This document shows, piece after piece, positions 12,121 to 23,072 of a stretch of 64,000 nucleotides of DNA (its first letter is position 1; each line of letters opens with the position of its first letter). This DNA is from Stictocephala bisonia (lineage: Eukaryota; Arthropoda; Insecta; Hemiptera; Membracidae), in contig JAQJVL010000323.1 in assembly GCA_035578905.1 (NCBI GenBank), positions 496,001-560,000 on the forward strand, read 5' to 3'. The notes below the pieces were generated by a model. It worked only from the letters and a program-made list of their open reading frames with translations, did not search any database and was not told where the DNA came from. The position numbers were made by a program, and so were the translations under genes.

Positions 12121-13873
12121 TCAAAATTTTGATTTTGTAGTGTTTAATATGGGGGAAAAGTTTGTGCAAATTCTTTGGAACCATTTATTTGATTTAATTA
12201 ATCAATAAAAACAGCGTCTTCCAGATCTTGATGACAATGTCGTGTTGGATGGTCCAGAGCTAACGATTTAATAATACGCAACGCAATGTTTATGAGGCTG
12301 GAAAAACCGTGTAAAATTATATGCATTTTTTTAAATCAAAAGGAATTGGACGTGCGTGCGATCCATGTGGCAGTGCATGGCGACGGTGAGGTCATCGATC
12401 CCGCGCCAGTCAGCTGATCGCTTGCACAGTTCCCGCTGATGACTTGCTCTCATCACCACTAATAGCCTAATCATCTAATTAGATTTGTTTATTGTAGTAA
12501 TTAATTGTGCTTCTACGAGATTTGTAACCTGTTAGCAGTTAAGTAGGGATGCTAATTGGCGAGTAATTAGCTATTGATACTAATAGGTGTGTAATTAATA
12601 CATCTGACTTTGAAATCACATTAGTTTGGTTCTAATGGACCTCTGCCTTTATGACTGACTTGGTATCGAACAATAAGCCTGTCCGTACGTCGGCTGGAAT
12701 GTGTGGCGTGTGGATCCCCGCCAAGGCCTCTTTGGCTCTTGGTAGACTGTATCCAATCTAACCAATGGTTTTACGATCGTTTTACGATCTTGCCAACTTT
12801 TATGAGGATATATCCAAACTCACCAACTTCCGTCCGTGTGAGGTAGAAATAGATGACCTCGTTGGTTACAATCATTTTTGCATATTTAAAAAGCCGTTCA
12901 CTCCGAAAGTCCGAACCGCCGAGGGCATTAGATATTTATATCTAAAAAGTGATCAAACCTATCTACTATAATTCTTTAAAACAACATATACTAGCCATCG
13001 CCAATGTTTTCTAGTAAATTGATATCATACAAAAAATAGAAATACATTAGTTGAGTAAGACATTTCCCCCCCCTAAGATTAACTTAGTCATGCAGCAAAT
13101 TGTAGTATATTTTTTGTGTCTGAATCGATCAGTATTTTTGGTACGTACCAATTAGTCGGCGTATTTCCCAGCGATTCTTTCAACCCACTCGAATGTAATA
13201 TTGATTCGAATATTTTCACAGATTAAATACAAAAGTAGATTTTATATTCACTATTACTCGTAGATATAACAAAAGTAGATCTTGAATGCCCCGCACCTCC
13301 CCATTATACAGGATCTCCCACGTTAGAACGGTCGTTTAAAATCTCGAAACCCACTCTACTTACTGCTTTCCAGTTGAGCAGATCAAATTTAACGCACTAA
13401 GTTAGCTGAGCCATAGCGTGGAACAATTTTGATGGACGGAATTAGTTCCTTATTAACAACATCTGTAGGTGGGATGATCCCAAGGTTCCTGTACAACGGA
13501 TGAATCTCCCTCTTAGGGCGTGGACACGTAATGTAGTCTACTTATACTAAGTTAATTCTTAATTACATGTAGTTTTATGTGTGTATTATAATCACTACTA
13601 TATTATAGTCTTCTGTCCGGACTGCCTCGGCCTGGCCGCAATTAACGGAGAGGAAACTCCGGTACTATGACTAATTAATTAATGGACGACCACGTCAGCA
13701 GGGGTTCACGTAATGCGTGCAGGGGTGTTCCCTAGTTATGTTTGAAATATATCAACATTTAATTCAAGTGAAGTGATGTCATAAACAGCTGATTCATATT
13801 TAATTTGCTTAGTCTAACAATCTGAGCTTGTAGTTTTCGAGTTACAGTATTCAGAACTAGATTATTCTGATGT
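12121..13873. other. Non-coding gap
   Basis: There is a GC-richer patch at about 12345-12440. An ATG-started frame of 68 codons at 12765-12971 has fairly protein-like composition but no domain I recognise. No repeats stand out. Confidence 0.4.
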
Positions 13874-14030
13874 GAGATACCGACACAACGTGGTGCGTAT
13901 TTTAAAGCGAATATGAATGATTACTTGAGTGTAGGATAAGTGTGGATGATCTGTGTAGTCTGGTTACGAACCGAGTTCGACATGGAGTCCAATAGCCATA
14001 GGAACTGAGGGACCAACAGCTTTACTTGGG
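13874..14030 (-). mobile_element. SINE family B (variant tail) fragment
   Basis: It matches the copy at 10.26 kb from CGACACAACGTGGTGCGTAT through GTGTGGATGATCTGTG and CTGGTTACGAACCGAGTTC, then breaks off inside the core. It is truncated at its 5' end. Confidence 0.6.
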
Positions 14031-14198
14031 TTTCACCCTAATTAGTTTTAATTATAGTTTATGACAATTCTAAAAAATCTCTAGTTGTAACAACACTTGA
14101 CGTCTATTAAAGTTTTTTTAATATACTGTTGTTAATTGTCACAGGAAAGTGTAACATGGACGTTGTCTGTATCGGAATCAAGATGGAGGCCGGCGGAG

Positions 14199-14405
14199 TC
14201 ACGCAGTAGGCGGCCGTACCGGGCCATTGGACACGCCTTTGTGTGAGTCCAGGGGCCCGTGGGGCAGAGCACTGAGGAAGTTGTTAGAGAGGGTCCAGTA
14301 GACAAGCTCGTCACTCATTGACGACAGGAACAAACTACGAAATGCGACCGCGACTGGAGTTGGTGTAGCTGGGACATTGACAGACCTTTTCTGTGGCAGT
14401 AGGAA
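14199..14405 (-). other. Possible exon-like open frame (very tentative)
   Basis: On the minus strand 68 codons are open and end at a TGA (plus positions 14199-14201). A CAG acceptor-like trinucleotide sits directly upstream at 14406-14408. The patch is GC-richer than its surroundings and the reading looks protein-like (for example a SDELVYWTLSNNFLSALP stretch). There is no recognised domain and the polypyrimidine tract is weak. A second same-strand frame (14132-14314) overlaps it, so the correct frame, if any, is uncertain. Confidence 0.18.
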
Positions 14406-14530
14406 CTGTACTCAAGATTACTATCGATAGCACTATATAAATCCCTTGTGATGTACCATTTATCTTATTTTACTAATTTGTTTTTATTTTGTGGGGTAAT
14501 TTCTAGTTGTAAGCCCCAGTTTTTTTATTT

Positions 14531-14792
14531 AGTCGGTAGCGTAGTTGTTGGTTAAAGCACAGCTTCATAAGCTAATTCTCAGCTCGATCCCAATCGGATT
14601 CATAGTAAATTTTGAAAGAGATCAGCGGCTGTTAATTTGTTTTTAGGCTATTAATTGACACTTTCTTAGGAATATTCGGCATTAGTTTGCTGTAACAGAC
14701 TACATTCACTACTCATCTATTCAGTATCTATTCGAAATCGATATTTTCCTCGGCGTTGTTTTCATAGCAAATAAATTAAAAAAATAAATAAA
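14531..14792 (+). mobile_element. SINE family A copy
   Basis: The head is TCGGTAGCGTAGTTGTTGG, then AGCTTCATAAGC and CAGCTCGATCCCAATCGG. The middle ATCAGCGGCTGTTAATTTG and the tail ending in AATAAATAAAT follow the family A order. It has several insertions and deletions. Confidence 0.75.
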
Positions 14793-15059
14793 TGACCTTC
14801 GTATGTCGTCCAAATGTATTATTTTTTTACAATGGGAAAGTAATATTTTAACTCTTAGTTGTGTACATGATTATAATATAAATGTAATCCAATATAAATG
14901 TATATCACATTCATGTTCAAATGAGATTCGAACTTTGTTTTCGAATTACACCTGCTTCTGCTTTGGATTGGGTCTATAGTTAATGAAAAACGATTTAAAA
15001 CTTTTTAAACCCATCTTAGAAAATGTTACAAAAATAAATTCCCTTAACACGTCCCAATA

Positions 15060-15345
15060 AGGGTGTTGTCACTACGGGACGTGGACAAAGTGTTCCAACG
15101 ACTTGTTGGACCATCTTCTAAAATCCAGCAAGGACAAAGTGAGCCAAAGACAAACTGACCCAAAGACAAATAATTGAACCACTCAGGAATGTGGCCTAGT
15201 TTGTCCCTTCCTGAAAAGACAACCTGGACCACCTTGGAATGTCGCACGGTGTGGACAAAGTGTCCCAACGACAAATGAACCACTCCGGAATGTGGTCCAG
15301 GTTGTCTCTTGTCAGGAAAAGACAAACCGAACCATTCTAGGTTTT
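15060..15345. repeat. Imperfect repeats built on GGACAAAGTG/ACGACAAA motifs
   Basis: GGACAAAGTGTTCCAACGAC recurs as GGACAAAGTGTCCCAACGAC at about 15253. The following blocks (GAACCACTC, GGAATGTGG, then AGGTTGTC or AGTTTGTC and GAAAAGACAA) are also duplicated, so about 90-110 bp is repeated twice. The open minus frame at 15044-15409 (121 codons) is probably a by-product. The motif style resembles the foldback element at 23.1 kb, but the relationship is unproven. Confidence 0.5.
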
Positions 15346-15502
15346 GAACGTGACTGTACAAGCAACGTAAAATACATAAGGTATTCAAATAATAAATAAA
15401 ATAACACAAGCAACAAGTTAATTATTTATTAATCTCAATTTAACATTAACTGATTAAATGAACATGTATATAAGAGCGAAGAAAATGAATGCTAATACCA
15501 CA

Positions 15503-15663
15503 ATTATTTTTGGACGCTGTATAAGCGATTATTTTTGGACGCTGTATAAGCGATTATTTTTGGACGCTGTATAAGCGATTATTTTTGGACGCTGAATAAG
15601 CATTTATTTTTTGACGCTGTATAAGCGATTATTTTTTTGACGCTGTATAAGCTATTATTTTTA
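15503..15663. repeat. 25-bp tandem repeat, about 6 copies
   Basis: The unit is ATTATTTTTGGACGCTGTAT plus AAGCG, starting at 15503 and 15528 and onward. The first four units are nearly perfect. The last two have one or two extra T and decay toward the edge. Confidence 0.92.
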
Positions 15664-15778
15664 TTTTACATTACGACCTAAGCTATGTACAGTCAGGTAT
15701 ATTATTCAAATTAGGGTTGACTTCTTTTTAATTCTAATTGATTTTTTAATTAGCATTATACATGTTGATACATATACA

Positions 15779-15938
15779 GTAGAGGTAAACGTCACACAAC
15801 ACAAATTTATTACAATATAAGCACAAAATGCACGAATATTCCAACAATATAATTGTGCTAGTACTTGTATTGTAATATATTTGTGCATTTTGTGCTTATT
15901 TTGTAATAAATTTGTGTTGTGTGACGTTTACTTGTACT
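15779..15938. repeat. Long inverted repeat (hairpin), arms about 60 bp
   Basis: The left arm starts AGTAGAGGTAAACGTCACAC at 15779. The right arm ends GTGTGACGTTTACTTGTACT at 15938. The arms are near-perfect complements through AAATTTATTACAA and AAGCACAAAATGCAC, with a loop of about 40 nt. It may be a palindromic MITE or a hairpin-RNA source. No coding role is evident. Confidence 0.85.
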
Positions 15939-15943
15939 ATACT

Positions 15944-16474
15944 TCTAATTGTCATGGTTAAAGATACTAAATAGAATTAAAATCTTTGTTTATGCTGGTC
16001 AATTAAAATTAATCTCCATAAGAATAACATTACAACTTTGACGCCGTGTTGGGCAAAGCCGTATGGGAAAGTAAAAAATCTAGCTCCGTTACGACTTAAA
16101 AATCAAAATTATCTTTTGAAAAAAATATTTAATCAAAACCGGTCAAGTAATTAGTTCAGAAAGTGAGTGAACTAAATGACCCGATTGTTTTAATAAGTAG
16201 GGTTATGACATTAGATTTGTTTTATTCGGTTCCAACTCGTCGATTGGGTTACGATTGTCAATCAAACGACGTTGTCGAATTGACCACATGCGTAAACAGA
16301 AATCCACCTGGAGGTAGTTAAATCCAGCTGTAATCGCTGGTAAACTACGTCGTGAACTGTCGAGAGAACAGTTTGTCTACAGTGTCGCCAAGAGTACAGT
16401 CAGTCCGCTGTTACACCAGCCCACCCACTCACCACATTCTGTAAGGCACCTTTGTCTGTCTTACAACATTAGTT
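15944..16474. other. Non-coding gap
   Basis: AT-rich at first, then mixed composition at 16240-16450. Nothing recognised. Confidence 0.45.
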
Positions 16475-16476
16475 TA

Positions 16477-16902
16477 TACAGGGTGGAAAAAATATGGAAA
16501 CGCTTTCACAACAACGTTGATTTTTCCATAGATAATTTAATTGTTTTTAATAATTATGTTCCATAAAGTATGATTTTTGATCAGAATAATTTACTTAAAA
16601 CAGTTAATTATGCGGAGAAATAATATTGATCAAATTAGTTACTTTGAAATACAACCGACCACTACTCTGGAAAGGATACACTTTTCGTAGTTCAGTTTGC
16701 GGCAGTTAATTTCTCTTGAATAGGCCTTTCATTTGATAATAAACTCGACCAAGGCTTACGTTGAAGATTTTCTTTCAACTCAGTGAAAAGATGAAATGTC
16801 GCTAATGGTGTCAAAAAGTGTGTTCTTTATAACCATGATGAAGTACAACTGAAGTCATACAAAGGTTGTGAAAGCGTTTCCATATTATTTTTCCACCCTG
16901 TA
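16477..16902. mobile_element. Tc1/mariner-type MITE, 426 bp
   Basis: The left end TACAGGGTGGAAAAAATATG then GAAACGCTTTCACAAC is matched by the complementary right end GTTGTGAAAGCGTTTCC through CCACCCTGTA. The TIRs are about 36 bp. Both sides are flanked by TA (16475-16476 and 16903-16904), the target duplication of Tc1/mariner elements. There is no transposase frame, so it is non-autonomous. Confidence 0.85.
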
Positions 16903-16904
16903 TA

Positions 16905-17306
16905 ATTAACTGTAACATTGTAATTTTAATTAATTTTTTTTTTGTTGCAGGTACGTAATTTGAGTGATACTTCTGTTTGGTGAGCAATAAAGTTTAAATA
17001 ATTATTTAGTATATTCATTGAGTTTTAACACAAAATAGGTTACTGTTATAGAAGACTGAAAAGGCAGTGCTTTCAAAAATTGTTATTTGGAATTTTTAAT
17101 ACTTGAAAATTCGACATTGAATTTAGTTTATTGGTTGACGATACATTGAAGAATATTTCACGACTTAAAACTTGGTATAAAATTAAAGTTACAAAAGTTA
17201 TCCGTTGATAACAAATTACAAAAACTAACACAATTTATATTCTTACAATTCATCATTTATATCAATCTTTATCAATTCCTTAAACTAATAAAGAGACGTA
17301 AGAATC
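16905..17306. other. AT-rich gap
   Basis: A poly-T/TTGCAG stretch at about 16930-16950 looks like a splice acceptor, but no adjoining exon is evident. Confidence 0.4.
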
Positions 17307-17537
17307 ATGGACAAATTAAAACATTATCAAGTAGCTAAAGTTTTTTCAAAAATACGAAAATTCTCACAGTGTGTGGACAGTACTTTACAGATACATAATT
17401 ATAATTCAAGAAATAAAATCATACCCACAAATCATAATCTAAATTTTTATACTGTACAAACAACATACGTGGGATCGTCAAATTTTTTAGATTCCTACCT
17501 CAAACTATACAAAAGAAAAAAACTTCAATATGTTTAA
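17307..17537 (+). pseudogene. Non-LTR retrotransposon ORF2 fragment (RT C-terminal end)
   Basis: The 76-codon frame contains HNYNSRNK followed, at typical spacing, by HNLNFY and a SSNFLDSYLKLYKR-like end. This pattern resembles the extreme C-terminal region of CR1/jockey-type LINE proteins, where a His-x-Tyr-Asn-(Thr/Ser)-Arg-Asn-Lys motif precedes a short basic and hydrophobic tail. The catalytic reverse transcriptase motifs, including the YADD box, are absent from the window. This is therefore a dead, 5'-truncated remnant. The ATG that opens the frame is probably coincidental. Confidence 0.45.
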
Positions 17538-18738
17538 AATAAAATAAATTAAATTCTTAGCTGATTCTGCATTATATTCAATTGACGAATTCTACAACAT
17601 GAAAAACAATATCCAGTAAAGAAGAAAAAATAAATAAATAAATAAGAATAAATAGAACACAAAAATTAAAATTTTAATTTAAAATACATTCAGAAAAAAA
17701 TATCCTCAAAGTTCACACAATTAGATTACATTACAAATAAAATATAGTAAATAAACTAAACAATTCACCGTAGTAATGCGACCTGATGATAAAAACGTCA
17801 ATATTTCTCTCTTTTATCGTGAAAATTCTCCTTTTAGTTGAATGTAAAACGTTCATTACGTTACATGGTAATTTTACTCTAATTTAAAAAGTTAAGTAGT
17901 CAATAATGTGTTTATTTTTTAAGTGTCTATAATTTAACAATTAAATTAAATTTAATTACTACAATTAATTGAAACTAGAATAACCTTTGTAGGCTATATG
18001 TTGTAAATAGATAATTCGATAAACCTAAATGTCAAGTTACCCAAGTGCATGATTTTAAAGTTGAAACGTGAGGTTAATGTTCATACTTGAAAATCATGTA
18101 ACAATTTAAAATTTTAGGATATCAAAACAGTTATCTAAATGTTCGATATTTGAAAGTTGTTGAAGTGTTTCGTTCCATTTCTTTCTCTAGGTGAAATTTC
18201 TAATAATTTTTATTTTGACTGCGTAATTTGAACTGACAATTTCACATAAGAGCTTAGACAAACATGGCTGGTAAAATATTTTTGTAAAACGAGTAGATCG
18301 CCATCAGATGTGTTGTGATCCTCCACAAATTATGTGCGGCCATTGTACAGTGAGACCCACCCACTCAACGTTGTATTGTCGAGCCTTGGAATATTCACAG
18401 AGCTGGTAAATCTCGCGGAGAGGCGATGGATGGGTCAAAGTGCGCTCAACTATTTCTGATGGGGAAGCGCAGCGTCGCGTGGAGCGCTAAAAATACCCGC
18501 GAGTTGATGTTATAAACGCGGATCACAGAACGTGTACCCTCAGCTGTGCCAAGACTGTACCATTCTCGACTTGTCACTCGGTGTTGGAGTGAACGAGTAT
18601 AATCGTTCACTTTACACTGTAATAAGCAAATCGATGTGGAGTATTTTTTGAAATGCCATTGAATACGCAACGATAATAGACGATTAAATTATTAACTGAT
18701 TTCAGAGATCCAGAAGAAGTCACCATACAATATTAGAA
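17538..18738. other. AT-rich gap
   Basis: Nothing recognised in the AT-rich first part. A GC-richer stretch at about 18290-18600 (with CTCGCGGAGAGGCGATGG) has no convincing open frame. Confidence 0.4.
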
Positions 18739-18740
18739 TA

Positions 18741-18775
18741 TATATCCCATAAGAGCAACGTTACATGCAGTACAT
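18741..18775 (+). mobile_element. Solo terminal repeat of the 10.7-kb TIR element
   Basis: TATATCCCATAAGAGCAACG then TTACATGCAG matches the left TIR of the element at 10727. No opposite end follows. A SINE-B copy begins about 20 bp downstream, so the rest was lost or replaced. Confidence 0.65.
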
Positions 18776-18796
18776 CACTGTGACTGTTACATCATG

Positions 18797-19010
18797 TTCT
18801 ATGCTCGGTCCTCTTAATTCCGACACGGCGTCCACTCAATGGTTTCCATCGACGTGTACACTACTAGAGAAGTCTTGGGTGTCCATGTTGGATGGTAGTC
18901 AAGGTTCAGATGTTGTCTAGGGAAGAGAACTGAGTGTCAGACTTGTCAGTTAGCTGAAAATCAGACCAACACTACGTGGTTAGGATTTCACGTAAAGCTG
19001 TAGGTCCCAA
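18797..19010 (+). mobile_element. SINE family B copy, lacking the tail
   Basis: It contains CTCGGTCCTC, CCGACACGGCGTCCACTCAA, TAGAGAAGTCTTGGGTGTCC, GTTCAGATGTTGTCTAGGG and the core ACGTGGTTAGGATTTCACGT. It stops after CTGTAGGTCCC, so the 3' tail shared with family A is absent. Confidence 0.75.
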
Positions 19011-19343
19011 ATGAATAATGGAAAAGAATCATTTGATAAAGACTAATACAGTAGTTACTATTCGATCCACTTTTTTCAAACATTTTGATTGTTCATTTTT
19101 ATAAAAATCATTATAGCCTACTCTACTGTAGTAAAAATTTATGTGATCGATTTCGGTAAACCAGAGAGGAAGATAAAAGAAAAAATTATTTGTTAGTCCA
19201 CATTTTAATCGGATTACGTCACCATTATATCTGTAATTTCTACTTAAATGCTGAAACTGTTTTATTCATTTTTAAAATACAAATTGGCATTTTGTTTAAA
19301 TAAATTATGAAAATATTAGATTTAATTTTTTAAAATGCCAATT

Positions 19344-19762
19344 TATACAGGGCGTCTGTTTTATAACGCAACCCTATTTACAATACAGGAAATGAAGGTT
19401 TAAGATAGGTTGGTAGCCCTGGTTCTTCTTCTTGCTCGGCTATCAGCTGATTTACATTATGACATTGTTGTTCACTTTATTTGGGTTTCGTGCAATGTCA
19501 TAAAGTTGACGTTAGAAACATGGTTTTGAGCAAACTTTGAAAAAGATGTCCAGAAATTTACTAAAGAGGGCAGAACGTTGTATAAATGATAATGCTGGTT
19601 TGTTTAAACACCAAACCTAACAAAAATGTCGTTAAAATCATGTAAATAGTAGTAATAATGTTAATAATAATAAAATGTGTTATTATATAATAATAAGATA
19701 TGCTTTGTTTGTCTTTTTTATTTTAAATCATGGATTGCGTTTTAAATTCGCTCCCTGAATTC
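19344..19762. mobile_element. Possible degenerate TIR element
   Basis: The left end TATACAGGGCGTCTGTTTTA then TAACGCAACC resembles the complement of the right end, GATTGCGTTTTAAATTCGCTCCCTGAATTC. The match is imperfect and there is no transposase frame. If real, it is another mariner-like non-autonomous copy. Confidence 0.3.
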
Positions 19763-21067
19763 ATGGTAAATATTTCCTTGGTATGATTTTCCCATTTTGA
19801 TTTTGCTCATATAAACGAAGTATTCTTGTCAAACCTGGACCGTCGTTCTTTACCACTGTCCGCAGTTGGGAGTCACCAGTAACATCCACAATGTCCGATA
19901 AGAGATGTTGATATGTCGTCTAGGTGCTATATTGCCGGTGGAGCTACATCATCGCAATCAGCAGGCAGGATTCAATTTATTAACCGCCTGGGCGGGCCCG
20001 GTACAGTCTGGTCCGGCAGCTGTATGACCTTTGACGCAGACTGTACATTATTGTCCGACTGACATTCATTTAGCGTGCATAGGTTTGGGACTATAAACAC
20101 CGCTGTTGATATCATTTCGGGATTTGTGTTACTATTGTTGCAAACAGCTGTTGTGCGTATATCCAAAGCTAATTTAGTCGTACAATTGTTGTGTTGATAA
20201 GAATATTATTCAATAATTAAGAATATAGATGTTCATAGATTTTGATATATCATAAACCAAGAAAAAATAAGTAAATCTATATATATATATATATTAATAT
20301 TTACTTTTTAAATGTTTTATTTGTAATTAATTTAGATCGCTACTGTAGTATGTGTTTCATAATATGAATTCAGAACATTTTAGAGCAGTTATAGTTATTT
20401 GTAATTTTAACCTTTTAAAATTTAAAATTATTTAACAGATCGACAATAAATGTTGGTATTTCTCCTTAGATCCTAGCAATAAGTCGACTAATTTTACTTA
20501 TTATTTTTACTGTGTTGGGTTGTAATTTGTTATTTTTCTTGGTTATTTCTTGATTATTTCAACTCCATTCAAGTATAATTGTTGAAATAATTAATTATAA
20601 TTACAATTGTACCTATAATAATATCTAATTCCAGATGGAGGTCCTTGGTAAGTAGGGTGTGACCTATATCTCCCAGAGATAGGATGAACGTTGTACGGCC
20701 ACTCGTGTCGGGGCTGGGAGGGGAGGTGCTAAGTCACTCCAGTCTCTAGTGAGATATTCTCACTCCGGCTGAATTAACACCTCTGACCAGGTTACCTGAA
20801 GCCGTTCTCGATGATTAACTGTTACCTTGCACATACCACATTTTAATTATCGATAGTATATGTCACAACGATCATTTCTAAAAAACTAACACTGTAAAAG
20901 GTTAGCTATGACGGACATACAACTTTTGTAATTTCTTCTTAAGAAGGTAAATTGTGTACGTTTTTACATTTTTATTATTGTGCTCGATTTTCCTTTTTGT
21001 TTCGTATTTGTGTAACGTTATTAACGTTTTTGCATCGCCGTTTATCGTTGTTTTTTAAATATGTTGT
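19763..21067. other. Non-coding gap
   Basis: There is a GC-richer patch at about 19980-20110, a short (TA)n at 20280-20296, and a second GC-richer patch at 20630-20810 that starts with a donor-like GGTAAGTAG at about 20649. No gene recognised. Confidence 0.4.
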
Positions 21068-22025
21068 TACTGTAACTGTAGTGTACATCTGAGAACTGTA
21101 CTTTAACTGCAGTGTATATCTGAGAACTATAATGTTACTGTAGTGTATATCTGAGAACTGTACTGTAACTGTAGTGTATATCTGAGAACTGTACTGTAAC
21201 TGTAGTGTATATCTGAGAACTGTACTGTAACTGTATGTATATCTGAGAACTGTACTGTAACTGTAGTGTATATCTGAGAACTGTACTGTAACTGTAGTGT
21301 ATATCTGAGAACTGTACATTAACTGCAGTGTATATTTGAGAACTGTACTGTAACTGCAGTGTATATCTGAGAACTGTACTGTAACTGTGGTGTATATCCA
21401 AGAACTGTACTTTAACTGCAGTGTATATCTGAGAACTGTACTGTAACTGTGGTCTATATATGAGAACTGTACTTTAACTGCAGTGTATATCTGAGAACTG
21501 TACTGTAACTGCAGTGTATATCTGAGAACTGTACTGTAACTGTATTGTATATCGGAGAACTGTACTTTAACTGTAGTGTATATCTGTGAACTGTACTGTA
21601 ACTGTAGTGTATATCTGAGAACTGTACTTTAACTGTAGTGTATATCTGAGAAATGTACTGTAACTGTAGTGTATATATGAGAACTGTACCGTAACTGTAG
21701 TGTATATCTGAGAACTGTACTGTAACTGTAGTGTATATATGAGAACTGTACTGTAACTGTAGTGTATATCTGAGAACTGTACTGTAACTGTAGTGTATAT
21801 CTGAGAACTGTACTTTAACTGTAGTGTATATCTGAGAACTGTACTGTAACTGTAGTGTATATCTGAGAACTGTACTGTAACTGTAGTGTATATCTGAGAA
21901 CTGTACTGTAACTGTAGTGTATATCTGAGAACTGTACTTTAACTGTAGTGTATATCTGAGAACTGTACTGTAACTGCAGTGTATATCTGAGAACTGTACT
22001 GTAACTGTAGTGTGTATCTGTAACA
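21068..22025. repeat. 31-bp tandem repeat, about 31 copies
   Basis: The unit is GAGAACTGTACTGTAACTGT plus AGTGTATATCT. Common variants are ACTTTAAC for ACTGTAAC and TGCAGT for TGTAGT. Because 31 is not a multiple of three, 93 bp (three units) makes one 31-residue protein period. The unit happens to lack stops in all three minus frames, so minus-strand frames of 88-190 codons are by-products. Confidence 0.95.
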
Positions 22026-22385
22026 CTTACAGTCGTAAGTTACAGTGAAGTACAGTAGTTAAATATCAACTTTTTAACCACATACCGTTAAGTTTTCACC
22101 TCCTATTATGGAACTAGTTAGTTTAGCAGTTTAGCCTACGTATAAGTTATGCCCTAAGTCCCGCTTGGTCCCCTACTCTGCCTATTACATAAACTAAGTT
22201 GCCCTTCGGTCGGAGTCCTGTGGGTCGTCGGACAACCGGTTGTCAGTCAGGTGTCTTGTCCCCCAGGTGCCGACACCGACACCTGTCTAGCCGACCATGG
22301 GGGTATCGGGGTACGGTGACAAACCCGTTACGTCTAGCCCCAGGCACAATACAACGCAACACTAAATGCAAGTTTTCAGTTTAGT
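22026..22385. other. Gap with a GC-rich patch
   Basis: 22140-22345 is GC-rich and abrupt in composition (GTCCCGCTTGGTCCCCTACT at its start). It could be part of an unrecognised mobile element. The 61-codon frame at 22199 starts at a non-ATG codon. Confidence 0.4.
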
Positions 22386-22643
22386 TATTTATTATTAAGG
22401 TCCAAACGTCAAGATATGGGCGAATATGTATTTCGAATGAGTGTAGATGACTTAATATAGTCATTGTTACTAAACAAGGCCGACTATTCCTTAGAAAGTC
22501 TCATTAACTTATTAGCCCAGTAACAAGTGAAAAGCCGGTGGTTATCAGCTGGTCCCTTTCAAAATTTGTTATGATTTTGATTGTGTTTGAACTGAGAACC
22601 TGTAGCTTATGAATTTGGGCTGTAATCAACTACGCTACCGACC
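22386..22643 (-). mobile_element. SINE family A copy
   Basis: The minus strand reads TGGTCGGTAGCGTAGTTG, then AGCCCAAATTCATAAGC, GGTTCTCAGTTC and CAGCTGATAACCACCGGC (mutated to CCAGCTG). It ends in the family tail and TTAATAATAAATAA. The B box is mutated (AACACA in place of ATCCCA). Confidence 0.75.
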
Positions 22644-23072
22644 ATCATAATATACTTCGAGAAATTTCCTAAAAGGGGAAATTTCATATTGGTGAGCAAT
22701 TATTTTATCACATTTCCCGTAAATTACCGACTTAAAAATAATGGGGATTTTTTAAACTCAGCATAATTCGTTGTTTGGAAGGAATTACAAACAATTTGTG
22801 TATCGTAACTGAAAAACTACGCTTCGTTTACTAAACAGTTACTTTAAATGTTTAAAAAAATGTGGGTGGGGGTAGCACAGTTTGAGTGAAACAGAGCGGC
22901 GAAGGGGGTGTACACACAGCGTCCTGTTATTCTGTTATTGATTTGCCCCAGTTTCTATCGGACTGACGCTTTGATCTCCGCGGGATATCAGATACAACGA
23001 AGATTGCAAAACACCATCATTGTCTTTGTGCATTCATCCCTTAATACAACGGCTTGTTGAATACGGTGTCCG
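22644..23072. other. Non-coding gap
   Basis: Mixed composition with a GTGGGTGGGGGT stretch at 22863-22874. Nothing recognised. Confidence 0.4.

Noticed and set aside
20635..20660. Micro-exon between CCAG and GGTAAGTAG
   Set aside because: Splice-like words occur by chance. No neighbouring coding sequence supports it.
21454..22026. 190-codon minus-strand frame (and 114- and 88-codon neighbours)
   Set aside because: They lie wholly inside the 31-bp array and simply translate the repeat. There is no gene structure or non-repeat domain.
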